Assembly (NCBI RefSeq): GCF_000621205.1
Contig: NZ_KK211235.1
Span: 37,870-100,881, forward strand
DNA length: 63,012 bases
DNA from: Halotalea alkalilenta DSM 17697
GTDB taxonomy: Bacteria; Pseudomonadota; Gammaproteobacteria; Pseudomonadales; Halomonadaceae
Reading direction: 5' to 3'
The position numbers and the translations under genes are program-made. This document shows positions 1-9,115 of the stretch, piece after piece; position 1 is the first letter of the stretch; each line of letters starts with the position of its first letter. The notes beneath the pieces were generated by a model. That model was given only the letters and a program-made list of their open reading frames with translations. It was not told where the DNA came from and did no database searches.

Positions 1-293
1 CCGGGCCTCGGCGCCAAGGCCGTGGTTCGACTCGGGCCCCATCTCTTTTCGCTCGCGGCCCAGCTCGATGAAGGCCCGGCTTACCACGAACGGAGAAAAG
101 ACCGGGCCTTGCAGCCCAAGATGTGGTTTGACTCCGACACCCGTCACTTTAGCCAGCGCGACGAGTCGAAAGGCATGAACGAACTTGAAACGCGCTATCA
201 TTTCTCCGCACGCTCTACCCCAGGCGATGAGCTACGCTGGGTGAACACTCCGCCGTCGCGGAGATCTTTTCGTGGACGACCAAGGGGGACAGG
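1..293. other. Leading intergenic stretch, no supported gene
   Basis: I see no convincing gene here. A frame beginning at 22 reads through but its product is arginine-rich, matches no family I know and overlaps the start of the next gene. A 9-bp perfect inverted repeat (AAGGCCCGG at 71-79, CCGGGCCTT at 102-110) with a 22-nt spacer could be the terminator of a gene lying before the window. The end of the stretch holds the leader and purine-rich ribosome binding region (AGGGGGACAGG) of the first hydrolase. Confidence 0.5.
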
Positions 294-1145
294 ATGCCTT
301 ATCTGAACGTCACTCATCCGAATCAGGATGTACTCAACCTCCATTTCGTCGATACCGGATTCAAGGACCCCACCGCGCCCGGCGCAACGGTAGTGCTGAT
401 TCACGGCTGGCCGTTGAGCCATAGAATGTGGGAGCCGCAGCTCGAGGCGCTCTACCAGGCCGGCCATCGGGCGATCGCCTACGATCGCCGAGGCTTCGGT
501 GATAGCAGCAAACCTTGGAGTGGCTACGACTACGACACCCTGAGCGACGATCTCCACGCCCTGCTCGAGGCGCTCGACCTCGAGCAGGTGGTACTGGTCG
601 GTTTCTCGATGGGCGGCGGTGAAGTGGCACGCTACATCGCGCGTCACGGCGAGCAGCGAATCTCGAAACTGGCGCTGCTCGGTGCGGTCACCCCCTACCT
701 GCTGAAGGATGAGAGCAACCCGGAGGGCGTCGATGGCTCGGTGTTCGAGCAGATGCTCGACGGCGTGCGCAAGGATCGCCCGGCATTCCTCGCGCCGTTC
801 GGCAAGGCGTTCCTCAATTGGAGCGAAGAGCAGCCGAGCGTCTCCCCCGAATGGCTCGACTACAACCGGATCATTGCGCTGTTCGCCTCGCCGCACGGGA
901 CCCTCGAATGCATCAAGGCGTTCTCCGCCACCGACTTCCGCGATGACCTCAAGCGCATCAAGCTGCCGACCTTGGTGCTCCATGGCGACAGCGACCAGAC
1001 CGTGCCGTTCGAAGTCAGCGGCAAGCGGGTGACCGAGTTCGTTCCCCATGCCCAGGTCGAGCTCATCGAAGGTGGACCTCACGGCTTCAACCTTACCCAT
1101 GTCGAGCATACCAATCGGCAGCTGCTCGATTTCATCAAGGCGTAA
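294..1145 (+). CDS. Alpha/beta hydrolase, non-heme chloroperoxidase/arylesterase-like
   Basis: A 283-residue cytoplasmic alpha/beta-hydrolase without signal peptide. The oxyanion-loop motif HGWPLS is at about 37-42, the nucleophile elbow GFSMGG has Ser105, the acid is Asp234 in HGDSDQ and the base is His263 in GGPHGF, so the catalytic triad is complete. Length and motifs fit the cofactor-free haloperoxidase/arylesterase branch, whose members hydrolyse esters or lactones; the natural substrate cannot be told from sequence. It is followed 21 bp later by a paralogue in the same direction, so the two are probably co-transcribed. Confidence 0.85.
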   Translation: MPYLNVTHPNQDVLNLHFVDTGFKDPTAPGATVVLIHGWPLSHRMWEPQLEALYQAGHRAIAYDRRGFGDSSKPWSGYDYDTLSDDLHALLEALDLEQVVLVGFSMGGGEVARYIARHGEQRISKLALLGAVTPYLLKDESNPEGVDGSVFEQMLDGVRKDRPAFLAPFGKAFLNWSEEQPSVSPEWLDYNRIIALFASPHGTLECIKAFSATDFRDDLKRIKLPTLVLHGDSDQTVPFEVSGKRVTEFVPHAQVELIEGGPHGFNLTHVEHTNRQLLDFIKA

Positions 1146-1166
1146 GCCTGGGTCGAGAGAGCGACG

Positions 1167-1988
1167 ATGCCTTACGTCAATATCCAGCGCCGCGACGGCG
1201 AGGTGATCAATCTGCACTATCGCCGCGCCGGAAGTTCAGACCGACCACCGGTGGTACTGCTGCATGGCTGGGCCTCTGGCCTGGAAATGTGGGAGCCCCA
1301 GATCGAAGCGCTGGTCGCGTCGGGGCATCAGGTGATCGCCTACGACCAGCGCGGCTGCGGGGCATCGAGCCAGCAGTGGCACGGCCATGATCTGGCAAGC
1401 CAGGCGGACGATCTCGATGCGCTGCTGCGGGCGCTCGAACTCGATCAAGTCGCGCTGGTCGGCTACTCACTGGGCGCTGCGATCGTGGCGAGCCACGCCG
1501 CCCGGCACGGCATAGAGCGTGTGCGCCGCGCGGTCTTGATCGGTACCACCACGCCCCAGCTCAGCGAGGATGCACCGCTCGGTGAGCTGATGGCCCGTCT
1601 CGATGCAGATTTGCTCCGAGCCATCGCCTGGTGCCAGCAGCGCGCGTTCGGCGACTATCGCGATCGGCTCGGTCCACAGGGCTCAGCCTATCTCGACGCG
1701 ATCGCACGGCGCTGCATGCCACGTGCGCTGCGCGAGCGGGCCCGCCATTGGTGCGAGGCCGAGCTCCATCGAGCATTGGGCCATCTCACCCGCCCCACCC
1801 TGCTGGTCCACGGCGAAGCCGACGAGCTCGCGCCACTGGTCGGCTGCGCCGAAGCGAGCCTAGCAAAACTTCCCGATGCGCGGCTCGAAGTGATCACCAG
1901 GGCACCCCATGCGCTGACCGTCACCCACCCTCGGCGAGTCAACCGCGTGCTGCTCGACTTCCTCGCCGCGCGTCCGCAACGCGGCTGA
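1167..1988 (+). CDS. Alpha/beta hydrolase, paralogue of the preceding gene
   Basis: A 273-residue alpha/beta-hydrolase that starts with nearly the same N-terminus as its upstream neighbour (MPYVN versus MPYLN) and shares the same motif order, so the pair looks like an old tandem duplication. The triad is Ser101 (GYSLGA), Asp219 (HGEADE) and His248 (APHAL). The cap region differs clearly from the neighbour, suggesting a different substrate. Its stop lies 31 bp before the convergent end of the dihydropyrimidinase gene. Esterase or lactonase activity is an inference from the fold only. Confidence 0.82.
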   Translation: MPYVNIQRRDGEVINLHYRRAGSSDRPPVVLLHGWASGLEMWEPQIEALVASGHQVIAYDQRGCGASSQQWHGHDLASQADDLDALLRALELDQVALVGYSLGAAIVASHAARHGIERVRRAVLIGTTTPQLSEDAPLGELMARLDADLLRAIAWCQQRAFGDYRDRLGPQGSAYLDAIARRCMPRALRERARHWCEAELHRALGHLTRPTLLVHGEADELAPLVGCAEASLAKLPDARLEVITRAPHALTVTHPRRVNRVLLDFLAARPQRG

Positions 1989-2019
1989 GGCTCGGATAGT
2001 CGACCGGAAGCAGGCGAAC

Positions 2020-3456
2020 TCACAGTGGTAGCTCAGTATCGCGCCGACGGATCCTGGCCGGTAGCGGAAGCGCACCGGGCAAGAACCGTCCCCATCCGGC
2101 GCGGCCGCGAAATTCACCGTCCCAGACCACCTCGCCGCGCGATAGGGTCAGTGCTGGCCAAGCGCTCAGCCGCATGCCGGCATAGGGGGTATAGTCGACA
2201 TTGTGGTGGAGCCGGTCGTTGTCGAGCTGAAAGGGCCGCCCTTCGTCCCAGATCACCAGGTCGGCATCCGCACCGATGGCGATACTGCCCTTGCGTGGAT
2301 AGAGGCCATAGAGTTTGGCGACATTGGTCGAGGTAAGAGCGACGAAGCTCTGCGCAGTGATCCGGCCAGTGCGCACGCCTTCCGACCAGAGCAGCGCCAT
2401 TCGCGTTTCCACCCCGGGGATGCCGTTGGCGATCCGATCGAAGGAGGCATCCTCTCCATGGGCGCGCTTGCCGTCGCTGCCACCGTAACGAAACGGCGCA
2501 TGGTCCGAGGAAAACAACTCGAAGAAGCCATTCTCCAGTCCATCCCAGATCACGCGTTGGTTGGCGGCGTCACGTGGCGGCGGGCTGCAGATGCACTTGG
2601 CGCCTTCGAAGCTGTCGTCGCAACCAAGCGAATCGGCGGTCAGGAATAGGTACTGAGGACAGGTTTCAGCGTAGACCTTGAGTCCTTGTCCCTGCGCCCA
2701 GCGAATCTGCTCGACGGCCTCGCGGCCGGAGACGTGGACGATGACGATCGGCACGTCGACCAACTCAGCCAGAGCGATCGCACGGTGGGTCGCCTCTCGC
2801 TCCACCAGCATAGGTCGCGAGTAAGCGTGGTAGCGCGGTGCGGTATGCCCCGCGGCGAGCAGTCGCTCGGTCAGCCAAGCGATGCAGTCGCTGTTTTCAG
2901 CGTGCAGCATCACCATCGCGCCTTCTCGGCGAGCAACAGAGAGGGTCTCGAGGATCTGCCTGTCGTCCAGTTTGAGCGCGTCGTAGGTCATGTAGAGCTT
3001 GAACGAGGTGTAGCCCTCAGCGATCAGCGCTGGCAGCTCGTGATGCAGGATCTCTGGCGTCGGATCGGTGACGATCAAATGGAAAGCGTAGTCGATCACT
3101 GGCTTGTCGGCGGCGCGACGATGATAGTCGTCTACCGCCGCCCGCAGGCTCTGGCCCTTCTGCTGACAGGCGAAAGGAATCACCGTAGTGGTGCCACCGC
3201 AGGCCGCAGAGGCGGTACCGCTGAAGAAGTCGTCGGCCATCACCGAGCCGTCGCCGGTGGGCTGATCGAAGTGGACGTGGCCGTCGATCCCGCCCGGCGT
3301 TACATGACGGCCGGCGGCATCGATCTCATTGCGCCCGGTAGGCAGATCGAAACCGAGGGCGACGATACGCCCCTCATGGATACCGATGTCGCTGGCGAAG
3401 ACATCCGCCGCGGTGACCACTCGAGCATTGCGGATGACCGTATCGAAAGAATGCAT
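2020..3456 (-). CDS. hydA: Dihydropyrimidinase/D-hydantoinase family cyclic amidohydrolase
   Basis: A 478-residue amidohydrolase that opens cyclic amides such as dihydropyrimidines or 5-substituted hydantoins to N-carbamoyl acids, in the cytoplasm. Metal-site residues are all visible: His60 and His62 (GHVHFD), the carboxylated Lys153 (SFKLYMTY), His185, His241 and Asp318 (SSDHAPF). The longest frame begins with TTG at 3462, but ATG at 3456 has AGGAGG seven bases upstream and is preferred. It is the last gene of a minus-strand operon that also supplies an importer, two dehydrogenase-type enzymes and a racemase-fold enzyme. No N-carbamoyl amidohydrolase is nearby, so the next step is unclear. 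Confidence 0.9.
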   Translation of the reverse strand: MHSFDTVIRNARVVTAADVFASDIGIHEGRIVALGFDLPTGRNEIDAAGRHVTPGGIDGHVHFDQPTGDGSVMADDFFSGTASAACGGTTTVIPFACQQKGQSLRAAVDDYHRRAADKPVIDYAFHLIVTDPTPEILHHELPALIAEGYTSFKLYMTYDALKLDDRQILETLSVARREGAMVMLHAENSDCIAWLTERLLAAGHTAPRYHAYSRPMLVEREATHRAIALAELVDVPIVIVHVSGREAVEQIRWAQGQGLKVYAETCPQYLFLTADSLGCDDSFEGAKCICSPPPRDAANQRVIWDGLENGFFELFSSDHAPFRYGGSDGKRAHGEDASFDRIANGIPGVETRMALLWSEGVRTGRITAQSFVALTSTNVAKLYGLYPRKGSIAIGADADLVIWDEGRPFQLDNDRLHHNVDYTPYAGMRLSAWPALTLSRGEVVWDGEFRGRAGWGRFLPGALPLPARIRRRDTELPL

Positions 3457-3458
3457 GT

Positions 3459-4184
3459 TCAAGCCTCCTGAAGCAGCCGGCCCCAGCCGCTGACGCAGCG
3501 GCTGTCGACACCCGCCTTACGCAGCATGTCCCAGACCACCGTGGTGATGGTGTCGAATACCGGAACGCCGAACTGCGCCTCCCATAGTTCGACTCGATGC
3601 GCCGCGCGAAGGTTGGTGCAGAAGATAGTGACCGCCTCCACACCGGCGGCGGCGACCTCTGCGACCTGACGATCCAGGGTCGCTTCCTCGACCTCGGCGA
3701 AGGAGAAGTTGTTTTCCAGCGAAAGGTGGCTCTCGCTACTGGTATCGATACCGAGGGCGGCATAGTGGGCAATGATCTTTGCCTGGACATTGCCTAGGTA
3801 TGGTGAAACCAAGCCCAGCCGCTGGACGCCGAACGCCTGCAGGGCCTTGTTCAGAGCCAGCACTGAGGTGGTCGCCGCAATTCCAGTGGTATCGGTGATA
3901 GCCGCGCACAGTGCCTCGTCCTCGGCGAAACCGAGCCAGCCGGCGGAGGTTCCACTCCAACCGATCACGTCGACACGAGCGTCGGCGAGCAGTCTTGCGG
4001 CAGCGAGTATGCGCTCGCGCTGGAACTGGCCGAGGGCATCGGCACTGAGCGCGATCCGCGTCACCGGAAAACGCGCAAAGTGCACACTGACGCCTGGCAG
4101 TCGTGCCACCAGAGCCTGAGTCAGCGGTTCCAACACGGTGTTGGAAGAAGGCGTGAGCACGCCGAGGCGAATGGGTAGGGTCAT
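3459..4184 (-). CDS. Asp/Glu-racemase-fold enzyme, arylmalonate decarboxylase-like
   Basis: A 241-residue member of the Asp/Glu racemase, maleate isomerase and arylmalonate decarboxylase superfamily, seen in the N-terminal LGVLTPSSNT motif and the CTNLR motif with Cys189. The usual first catalytic Cys is missing: the loop reads WSGTSAG with Gly78, as in arylmalonate decarboxylase, which uses only the second Cys. That makes a decarboxylase or one-base isomerase more likely than a two-base racemase; this is inference. The frame extends to 4391, but family alignment starts at ATG 4184 (ATG 4199 is an alternative; neither has a strong ribosome site). It sits directly before the hydantoinase gene. 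Confidence 0.75.
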   Translation of the reverse strand: MTLPIRLGVLTPSSNTVLEPLTQALVARLPGVSVHFARFPVTRIALSADALGQFQRERILAAARLLADARVDVIGWSGTSAGWLGFAEDEALCAAITDTTGIAATTSVLALNKALQAFGVQRLGLVSPYLGNVQAKIIAHYAALGIDTSSESHLSLENNFSFAEVEEATLDRQVAEVAAAGVEAVTIFCTNLRAAHRVELWEAQFGVPVFDTITTVVWDMLRKAGVDSRCVSGWGRLLQEA

Positions 4185-4368
4185 CGGGTGAATCCACATG
4201 CAGTTGAAGGGGTGCGTATCTGGTTCGAGCAGTGCTGCCAATGCACGCGTCCTGATCGGCTCAGGGCCCAGGTGGCAAATCCAACCGACAAGGTGCGTCA
4301 AAAGTGGCCGGAGAGCGCATGAGCAGCCCTGCGATGACTGACGTTCGATGGAGTGGCGAACCAGCGAG

Positions 4369-5178
4369 TCATGCCGCCATCCAGCCACCATCGACCATCA
4401 GCGTGGCGCCGGTGATGAAACTCGCGTCATCACTCGCTAGAAAGAGAACGGCACGAGCGACATCGTCGGGGCGACCAAGGCGCCGCCACGGCGTGCGCCT
4501 CAAAGCCCGTTCGACGACCGCTGGGTCGGTCGCCCGGCCGCCTTGACCGGTGTGGATCTTGCCCGGCGCGACGGCATTGCAGACGATTTTCCGCCCAGCG
4601 TAGTCGGTCGCGATCTGGCGGGTCAGATAGTCGACACCAGCCTTGCTGACGCCATAGGCCAAATCATCCGGCGCGGCAATCAGGCCGTGTTGGGAGGAGA
4701 GATTGATGATCCGGCCACGGGTTTCGTTGACCGGTGCTTGGCGCACCATCTGGCGGATCGCGGCGCGACAGCAGCGGTAGACGCCAGACAGATTGACGTC
4801 GAGAATCCGCCACCAGTCCTGTTCTTCAAGCTCCAGTAGCGGCCGCGGATGTCGAATGCAGGCATTGTTGACCAGCACATCGAGCCGACCGAAACGGGCC
4901 ACGGTATCAGCGATCAACCCATCGACTTGCGCGGTAACCGCGACATCGGTGCGATGGAATACTGCAAGATGACCATCACGAGCGATCAGCTCCGCGGTCG
5001 GTTCGCCACCCTCGATGACATCAGTGGTCAGATCGGCGATCACCACTCGTGCGCCCTGCGCGGCAAGCCGCCGCGCGATGGCTCTGCCGATACCGGAAGC
5101 AGCGCCCGTAACGATGCATACCTTTCCGGCCATGCTCATCTCGACGGCGACCGAAGGGATGGGCGAAATATCCGTCAT
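4369..5178 (-). CDS. Short-chain dehydrogenase/reductase (SDR)
   Basis: A 269-residue classical SDR. The NAD(P)-binding TGAASGIG is at 25-32, NNAC is about 104-107, and the catalytic set is Asn129, Ser162, Tyr175 and Lys179 (YGVSK). The C-terminus ends in the common GGW pattern. The longest frame starts at a GTG (5184), but ATG 5178 overlaps the stop of the upstream epimerase as ATGA and has GGAG seven bases before it. Being translationally coupled to the epimerase suggests successive oxidoreduction steps on the imported substrate. Specific substrate unknown. Confidence 0.85.
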   Translation of the reverse strand: MTDISPIPSVAVEMSMAGKVCIVTGAASGIGRAIARRLAAQGARVVIADLTTDVIEGGEPTAELIARDGHLAVFHRTDVAVTAQVDGLIADTVARFGRLDVLVNNACIRHPRPLLELEEQDWWRILDVNLSGVYRCCRAAIRQMVRQAPVNETRGRIINLSSQHGLIAAPDDLAYGVSKAGVDYLTRQIATDYAGRKIVCNAVAPGKIHTGQGGRATDPAVVERALRRTPWRRLGRPDDVARAVLFLASDDASFITGATLMVDGGWMAA

Positions 5179-6179
5179 GTCCACACTCCAGATTCGAAGA
5201 CGTCGACGCCATGGCGTGCTATCCAGGCATGGAAGTCTTTTTCCGCCTCGACCAGACCAAAGCGAGGTACGAAGCCCGTGTCGGCGATGAGCCTTGTGAC
5301 ATCCATCGAGGCTCGGTCGTAATGCGCGAAATAATCGATGTTGGCCATCTCACCAGCCGCGGCAAGTCGCCAGGAAAATCCCGGATAGCGGGGTGCGATT
5401 CGTTGGCACCATTGTTCGATGCTCCATTCGAAGCCGGCGGCGATGTTGTAGATGGGCCAGCGCCACCTAGACTGCGCGAGCAGCGTGGCGATGGCGCTGG
5501 CCGCGTCGCGCACGTACAACCAGTCTCGCTTTCCTGCTCGAGGAATGATTACCGCGGCCCCCCGCCGCGCCAAACTCAGCACCTGGAACGGGGCGCTGAG
5601 CGTATCGCGCACGCCAGTGTCGGCTTCCCAAGGCCCGAAGCAGGTGCCCAACCGACCGGTCACCAGTGAGATTCCCGCCAACGCAGCCAATCGCTGAGCG
5701 GCTTCCTCCGCAGCTCGCTTGGACATGCCGTACAGCCCTTCGGGCAGCAAGGGCGTCGTTGCTTCGCGCAAGGGCTCAGGGTAGCGCCCACTCTCGCCAT
5801 ACACCGATCCGGAGCTCACCTGCAGCACGCGCTCGACACCACAATCCACCGCCGCCGCCACGGCAGCCAGGGTACCGCCCACATTGACGTCGAAAATCGC
5901 CTGGGGCCCCAATCGCTCGCGCGTGACGTCGGCGGTGATGGCTGCGAGCGTGATGAGGCGGTCGGGGCGATGACGATCCATGCACTGGTGCAAGCCTTTC
6001 GCGTCGCGTACATCGCCGGTCTCGATCACGAACCGTCCCGGCAACCGCGCGAAAATTCTCAAAGCGACGTCCGGCGGCATAGACAGGTCGTACCCGATCA
6101 CCTCTTCACCGCAGGCCAGCAGGTGCTCAGTGAGCGCCAACCCGACGAAACCGCTGCTACCAGTGATGAAAGTCGTCAT
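5175..6179 (-). CDS. NAD-dependent epimerase/dehydratase family (extended SDR)
   Basis: A 334-residue extended SDR with an N-terminal Rossmann motif (TGSSGFVG at 6-13) and a YGMSK catalytic pair in the middle. Upstream residues of the longest frame (to 6266) overlap the ATPase gene and look unstructured; ATG 6179 lies one base after the ATPase stop and is chosen. The family acts on sugar nucleotides or on sugar acids and related hydroxyacids. In this operon, between an importer and a hydantoinase, a role in catabolism of an acidic or cyclic-amide substrate seems more likely than in surface polysaccharide synthesis. Confidence 0.78.
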   Translation of the reverse strand: MTTFITGSSGFVGLALTEHLLACGEEVIGYDLSMPPDVALRIFARLPGRFVIETGDVRDAKGLHQCMDRHRPDRLITLAAITADVTRERLGPQAIFDVNVGGTLAAVAAAVDCGVERVLQVSSGSVYGESGRYPEPLREATTPLLPEGLYGMSKRAAEEAAQRLAALAGISLVTGRLGTCFGPWEADTGVRDTLSAPFQVLSLARRGAAVIIPRAGKRDWLYVRDAASAIATLLAQSRWRWPIYNIAAGFEWSIEQWCQRIAPRYPGFSWRLAAAGEMANIDYFAHYDRASMDVTRLIADTGFVPRFGLVEAEKDFHAWIARHGVDVFESGVWT

Positions 6180-6180
6180 C

Positions 6181-6951
6181 TCAAGCCCAATCCTTGACAG
6201 GCTCGGGCCGCAACAAGGAAAGGATATGGCGCTTGTAGTCATTGAAAGCAGTACTAGTCGGGTCACGGGGGCGGTCGAGATCGATAGGAATCAGTTCACG
6301 TATCCGTCCAGGACGAGCCGACATGACTGCAACGTGGGTACCCAGCGCAAGTGATTCATCGATACCGTGGGTAACGAATACGATGGTGCTCTGGCTTTCA
6401 CGCCAGATACGTATCAGTTCTCCGTGCATATCCATCTTGGTCTGTTCGTCCAGAGCCCCGAAAGGCTCATCCATGAGAATGACCTCCGGGTTCATCAACA
6501 GTGCTCGGGCAATTCCCACACGCTGATTCATGCCGCCGGACAGCTCGCTGGGAAAATGGTTCTCGAACCCCTGTAAGCCGACCATTTCGATGAAACGTTG
6601 CGCTTTTTCCCGACGAATCGCTTTGCCGATGCCTTGCATCTTCAGATAGAAAGCGACGTTTTCCCATACCGGCAGCCAGGGCATCAAAGTCGGCTGCTGA
6701 AATACCACGCCCCGGTCGGCGCCAGGCCGCCTGATGACCTGGCCGCCGACTCGAACCGTGCCTTGTGAAGGCTCATCGAATCCAGCAATCAAGTTGAGCA
6801 GCGTCGATTTTCCACATCCACTTGGACCGAGCAGACAAATGAACTCACCGCGGCCCACGTCGATGCTTACATCATCCAGCGCGACGATGCCCGTCTTGCG
6901 ATTGGAATCGCCGAATATGCGCGATACGTGATCTATACTGATCAGCGCCAT
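6181..6951 (-). CDS. ABC importer ATPase, nitrate/sulfonate/taurine type
   Basis: A 256-residue nucleotide-binding subunit. Walker A GPSGCGKST is at 42-50, the Q-loop is VFQQPTLMPW, the signature is LSGGM, Walker B is [11 protein letters not shown], and the switch His is in FVTHGI. The sequence type is that of TauB/SsuB/pyrimidine-precursor importers. The longest frame begins at 6987, inside the permease gene; ATG 6951 four bases after the permease stop is preferred. It energises uptake by the permease and binding protein encoded just upstream in the same operon. Confidence 0.9.
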   Translation of the reverse strand: MALISIDHVSRIFGDSNRKTGIVALDDVSIDVGRGEFICLLGPSGCGKSTLLNLIAGFDEPSQGTVRVGGQVIRRPGADRGVVFQQPTLMPWLPVWENVAFYLKMQGIGKAIRREKAQRFIEMVGLQGFENHFPSELSGGMNQRVGIARALLMNPEVILMDEPFGALDEQTKMDMHGELIRIWRESQSTIVFVTHGIDESLALGTHVAVMSARPGRIRELIPIDLDRPRDPTSTAFNDYKRHILSLLRPEPVKDWA

Positions 6952-6955
6952 GAGC

Positions 6956-7783
6956 TCATCCCCCCTTGGTCTGCAGAGTGGATCCACGTTGCCAACGCAA
7001 AACGTGCGCTGCGATACGTTTGATGACGAAATCGCTTAGAAAGCCAAGCAAGCCAATACTGATCATCGAAGCGATAACGATGTCGTAGCGCAGAAAATAG
7101 TAGGAGTCCCAAAGGACATAACCCACACCGCTCTTGACCGCCACCATTTCGGCGGTCACGGTCAGCATCCAGGCGGAGCCGATCGCGATACGCAATCCTG
7201 AAAAGATGCTCGGCAACGCTGCCGGAAACACGATGTGACACAGTAACTTCACAGTCGTTCCACCGGTCATCGCGCCGGCTCTTAGCAGATCACGGTCGCA
7301 GCCCTTCACACCATGAATGGCGCTTAGCAGGACCGGGAAGAACGACCCCATGAACACCAGGAAGATCGCAGGTTTATCCGCAATCCCAAACCAAATGATC
7401 GCCAATGGAATCCACGATACCGGTGGGACGGGGCGGAGGATCTGCAGCACCGGCTCGATCAGAGCCTCCACGGTGCGTGACCAGCCAATGGCCATGCCAA
7501 TGGTGACGCCGAGTAGCATTGCGAGCAGGAACCCGGAAAATACGCGAAACGCACTCGCCGCCGAGTCGAAGATCCAACGCCCTGAATAGCTCTGTGTGTT
7601 GCCATCGGTGCCGAAGACCCAGTCCGCCCAGGCAACCACCACTTGCGATGGCGCCGGCAGCAGGGCCGGGGGAAGAATGCCCGACCGGGAGAATGTCTCC
7701 CAACCGGCAATCAACAAGATGGGTACGATGCCCCGCTCGATCCGCTTATAGATGGCTACCAGCAAAGAAGGAAAACTCATCAT
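6956..7783 (-). CDS. ABC importer permease, nitrate/sulfonate/taurine type
   Basis: A 275-residue inner-membrane protein with about six hydrophobic segments and the cytoplasmic EAA-like loop around residues 165-185 (DRDLLRAGAMTGG) that contacts the ATPase. It belongs to the SsuC/TauC permease type. It lies between the binding-protein gene (9-bp gap) and the ATPase gene (4-bp gap), so the three form one importer. Substrate is not deducible; the downstream hydantoinase suggests a ring amide, pyrimidine-like compound or organic acid. Confidence 0.9.
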   Translation of the reverse strand: MMSFPSLLVAIYKRIERGIVPILLIAGWETFSRSGILPPALLPAPSQVVVAWADWVFGTDGNTQSYSGRWIFDSAASAFRVFSGFLLAMLLGVTIGMAIGWSRTVEALIEPVLQILRPVPPVSWIPLAIIWFGIADKPAIFLVFMGSFFPVLLSAIHGVKGCDRDLLRAGAMTGGTTVKLLCHIVFPAALPSIFSGLRIAIGSAWMLTVTAEMVAVKSGVGYVLWDSYYFLRYDIVIASMISIGLLGFLSDFVIKRIAAHVLRWQRGSTLQTKGG

Positions 7784-7792
7784 GGTCCCGTC

Positions 7793-8821
7793 TCAGTAGC
7801 CGAGTTCGGTCTTGGGCTTGTTGGTGACCGCTTCGAGGAAGCTGTAGTCCAAGTTCTCCTCCACCGCCGCCGACACGTCATTACCGATGTATCTCAAGTC
7901 ACGCATCATGTCTGCAATAGCCACGGCGGATGCGCGATGCATCCGATAGTCCGGATAGAGATTCTCGACAGCGCCAGTAGCAATCGCATTATCCAGGCCG
8001 GTGACACGCTCGATGGTATCGATGAACAGCGCCTTGTCGTTAATCATCAAGTCATTCACCTTGACGATGGCCCGTACCGCCTCCTCTACGCCTTGGCGAT
8101 TCGATTCGATGACGTCCGAGCGCGTCACGATGAGATTAGTGAGCTTGCCCGCTGCTTGGTCATACGGGAACGTGAAGAACTTTGCAGCCCCGACTTCGCG
8201 AATCTGGGTCGCGAATGGATCTACCGAAGTGATCAGTTCGACCTCACCACGACGCAGCGCCTGAAGATGATCCGAAGGATTGGGGATGTTGACGAATTGG
8301 ACATCCTCATTGATGTCGATGCCATGATTCGCGAAAGCACCACGCATATGGATGTCCTGGGCATTTCCTCGCGAGGCCGCAACTCGGAAGGGTTTGCCTT
8401 CCTGTTTGTATTGGTCGATCAGCGCCTTCATGCCATCCCAATCGTTCTCGACCACCGGCAAATCATTGGCGACAAGCACCTGTGAGCCACCATTGATCTG
8501 GCCGGAAATAGCGATCACATCAAAACCTCTATCGAGCGCGGTGGCATAGTGCAGGTAGGTAACCTGGGCAACGTCGATGCTCTTCGATAAAAGGGCCGTC
8601 AGAACGTCGTTACCAGTATTGAATTCGATCGCCTCGAGCGCAACGCCGGTTGCATTCTGCGGGGTCAACGACAACGGTGTGCAGTGCGCGCACTTCGCGT
8701 AGCCAAGCTTCAGCGATGGCTCGTCGGCGGCCTGGGCCAAGGAGAACAAAAAAGCGGTGGTCAGCAGCAATAGACCGGCGACATGCTTGAGCAAGACATA
8801 CAGCAGGCGGGCGGTAGGCAT
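7793..8821 (-). CDS. ABC importer periplasmic substrate-binding protein (NMT1/TauA-like)
   Basis: A 342-residue exported binding protein. A hydrophobic signal segment (about 11-28) ends in AQA with likely cleavage after residue 31. The mature part has the lobe pattern of NMT1/SsuA-type proteins, with a strand LKLGYA followed at once by Cys44-Ala-His-Cys47, an unusual CxxC at the expected ligand-pocket loop. First gene of the operon; its ATG has GGAG about nine bases upstream, and two TTGT-N-ACAA-like elements lie just beyond. Ligand unknown. Confidence 0.85.
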   Translation of the reverse strand: MPTARLLYVLLKHVAGLLLLTTAFLFSLAQAADEPSLKLGYAKCAHCTPLSLTPQNATGVALEAIEFNTGNDVLTALLSKSIDVAQVTYLHYATALDRGFDVIAISGQINGGSQVLVANDLPVVENDWDGMKALIDQYKQEGKPFRVAASRGNAQDIHMRGAFANHGIDINEDVQFVNIPNPSDHLQALRRGEVELITSVDPFATQIREVGAAKFFTFPYDQAAGKLTNLIVTRSDVIESNRQGVEEAVRAIVKVNDLMINDKALFIDTIERVTGLDNAIATGAVENLYPDYRMHRASAVAIADMMRDLRYIGNDVSAAVEENLDYSFLEAVTNKPKTELGY

Positions 8822-8836
8822 CTCTAAGCTCTCCGA

Positions 8837-8867
8837 TTGTCACTAGATATTTGCATAATTGTGACAA
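8837..8867. promoter_or_regulatory. Paired putative FCD-GntR operator
   Basis: TTGTCACTA (8837-8845) and TTGTGACAA (8859-8867) are two TTGT-N-ACAA-like half-palindromes with centres 22 bp apart, i.e. two helical turns, on the importer side of the divergent region. FCD-type GntR proteins often bind short TnGT/ACnA palindromes. Assignment to the adjacent regulator is inference. Confidence 0.5.
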
Positions 8868-9115
8868 AACACCTGCAATGGCCATGCCACACTTGTGCCA
8901 ATCTTCATATCAACTACTTTTCGCCAAGCGAACGGCAGCGGGAAATGTCTACCAAACGCGGCTATCCGGCCAGAAACGTCACGTGCGGGGGCACCGTCGC
9001 GATAACGCCCCAACCTAGCAAAAGAGCGCTCCTCCACCGGAATCGTGCGCGATGAGGGTGCAGCAGGAATGATGGCGATCAGCGGTGGTGCGCATTTGGA
9101 CAAACACGGACTGTT

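Noticed and set aside
22-306. 94-residue plus-strand frame at the window start
   Set aside because: Arg-rich, no family, overlaps the first hydrolase start; more likely leader sequence.
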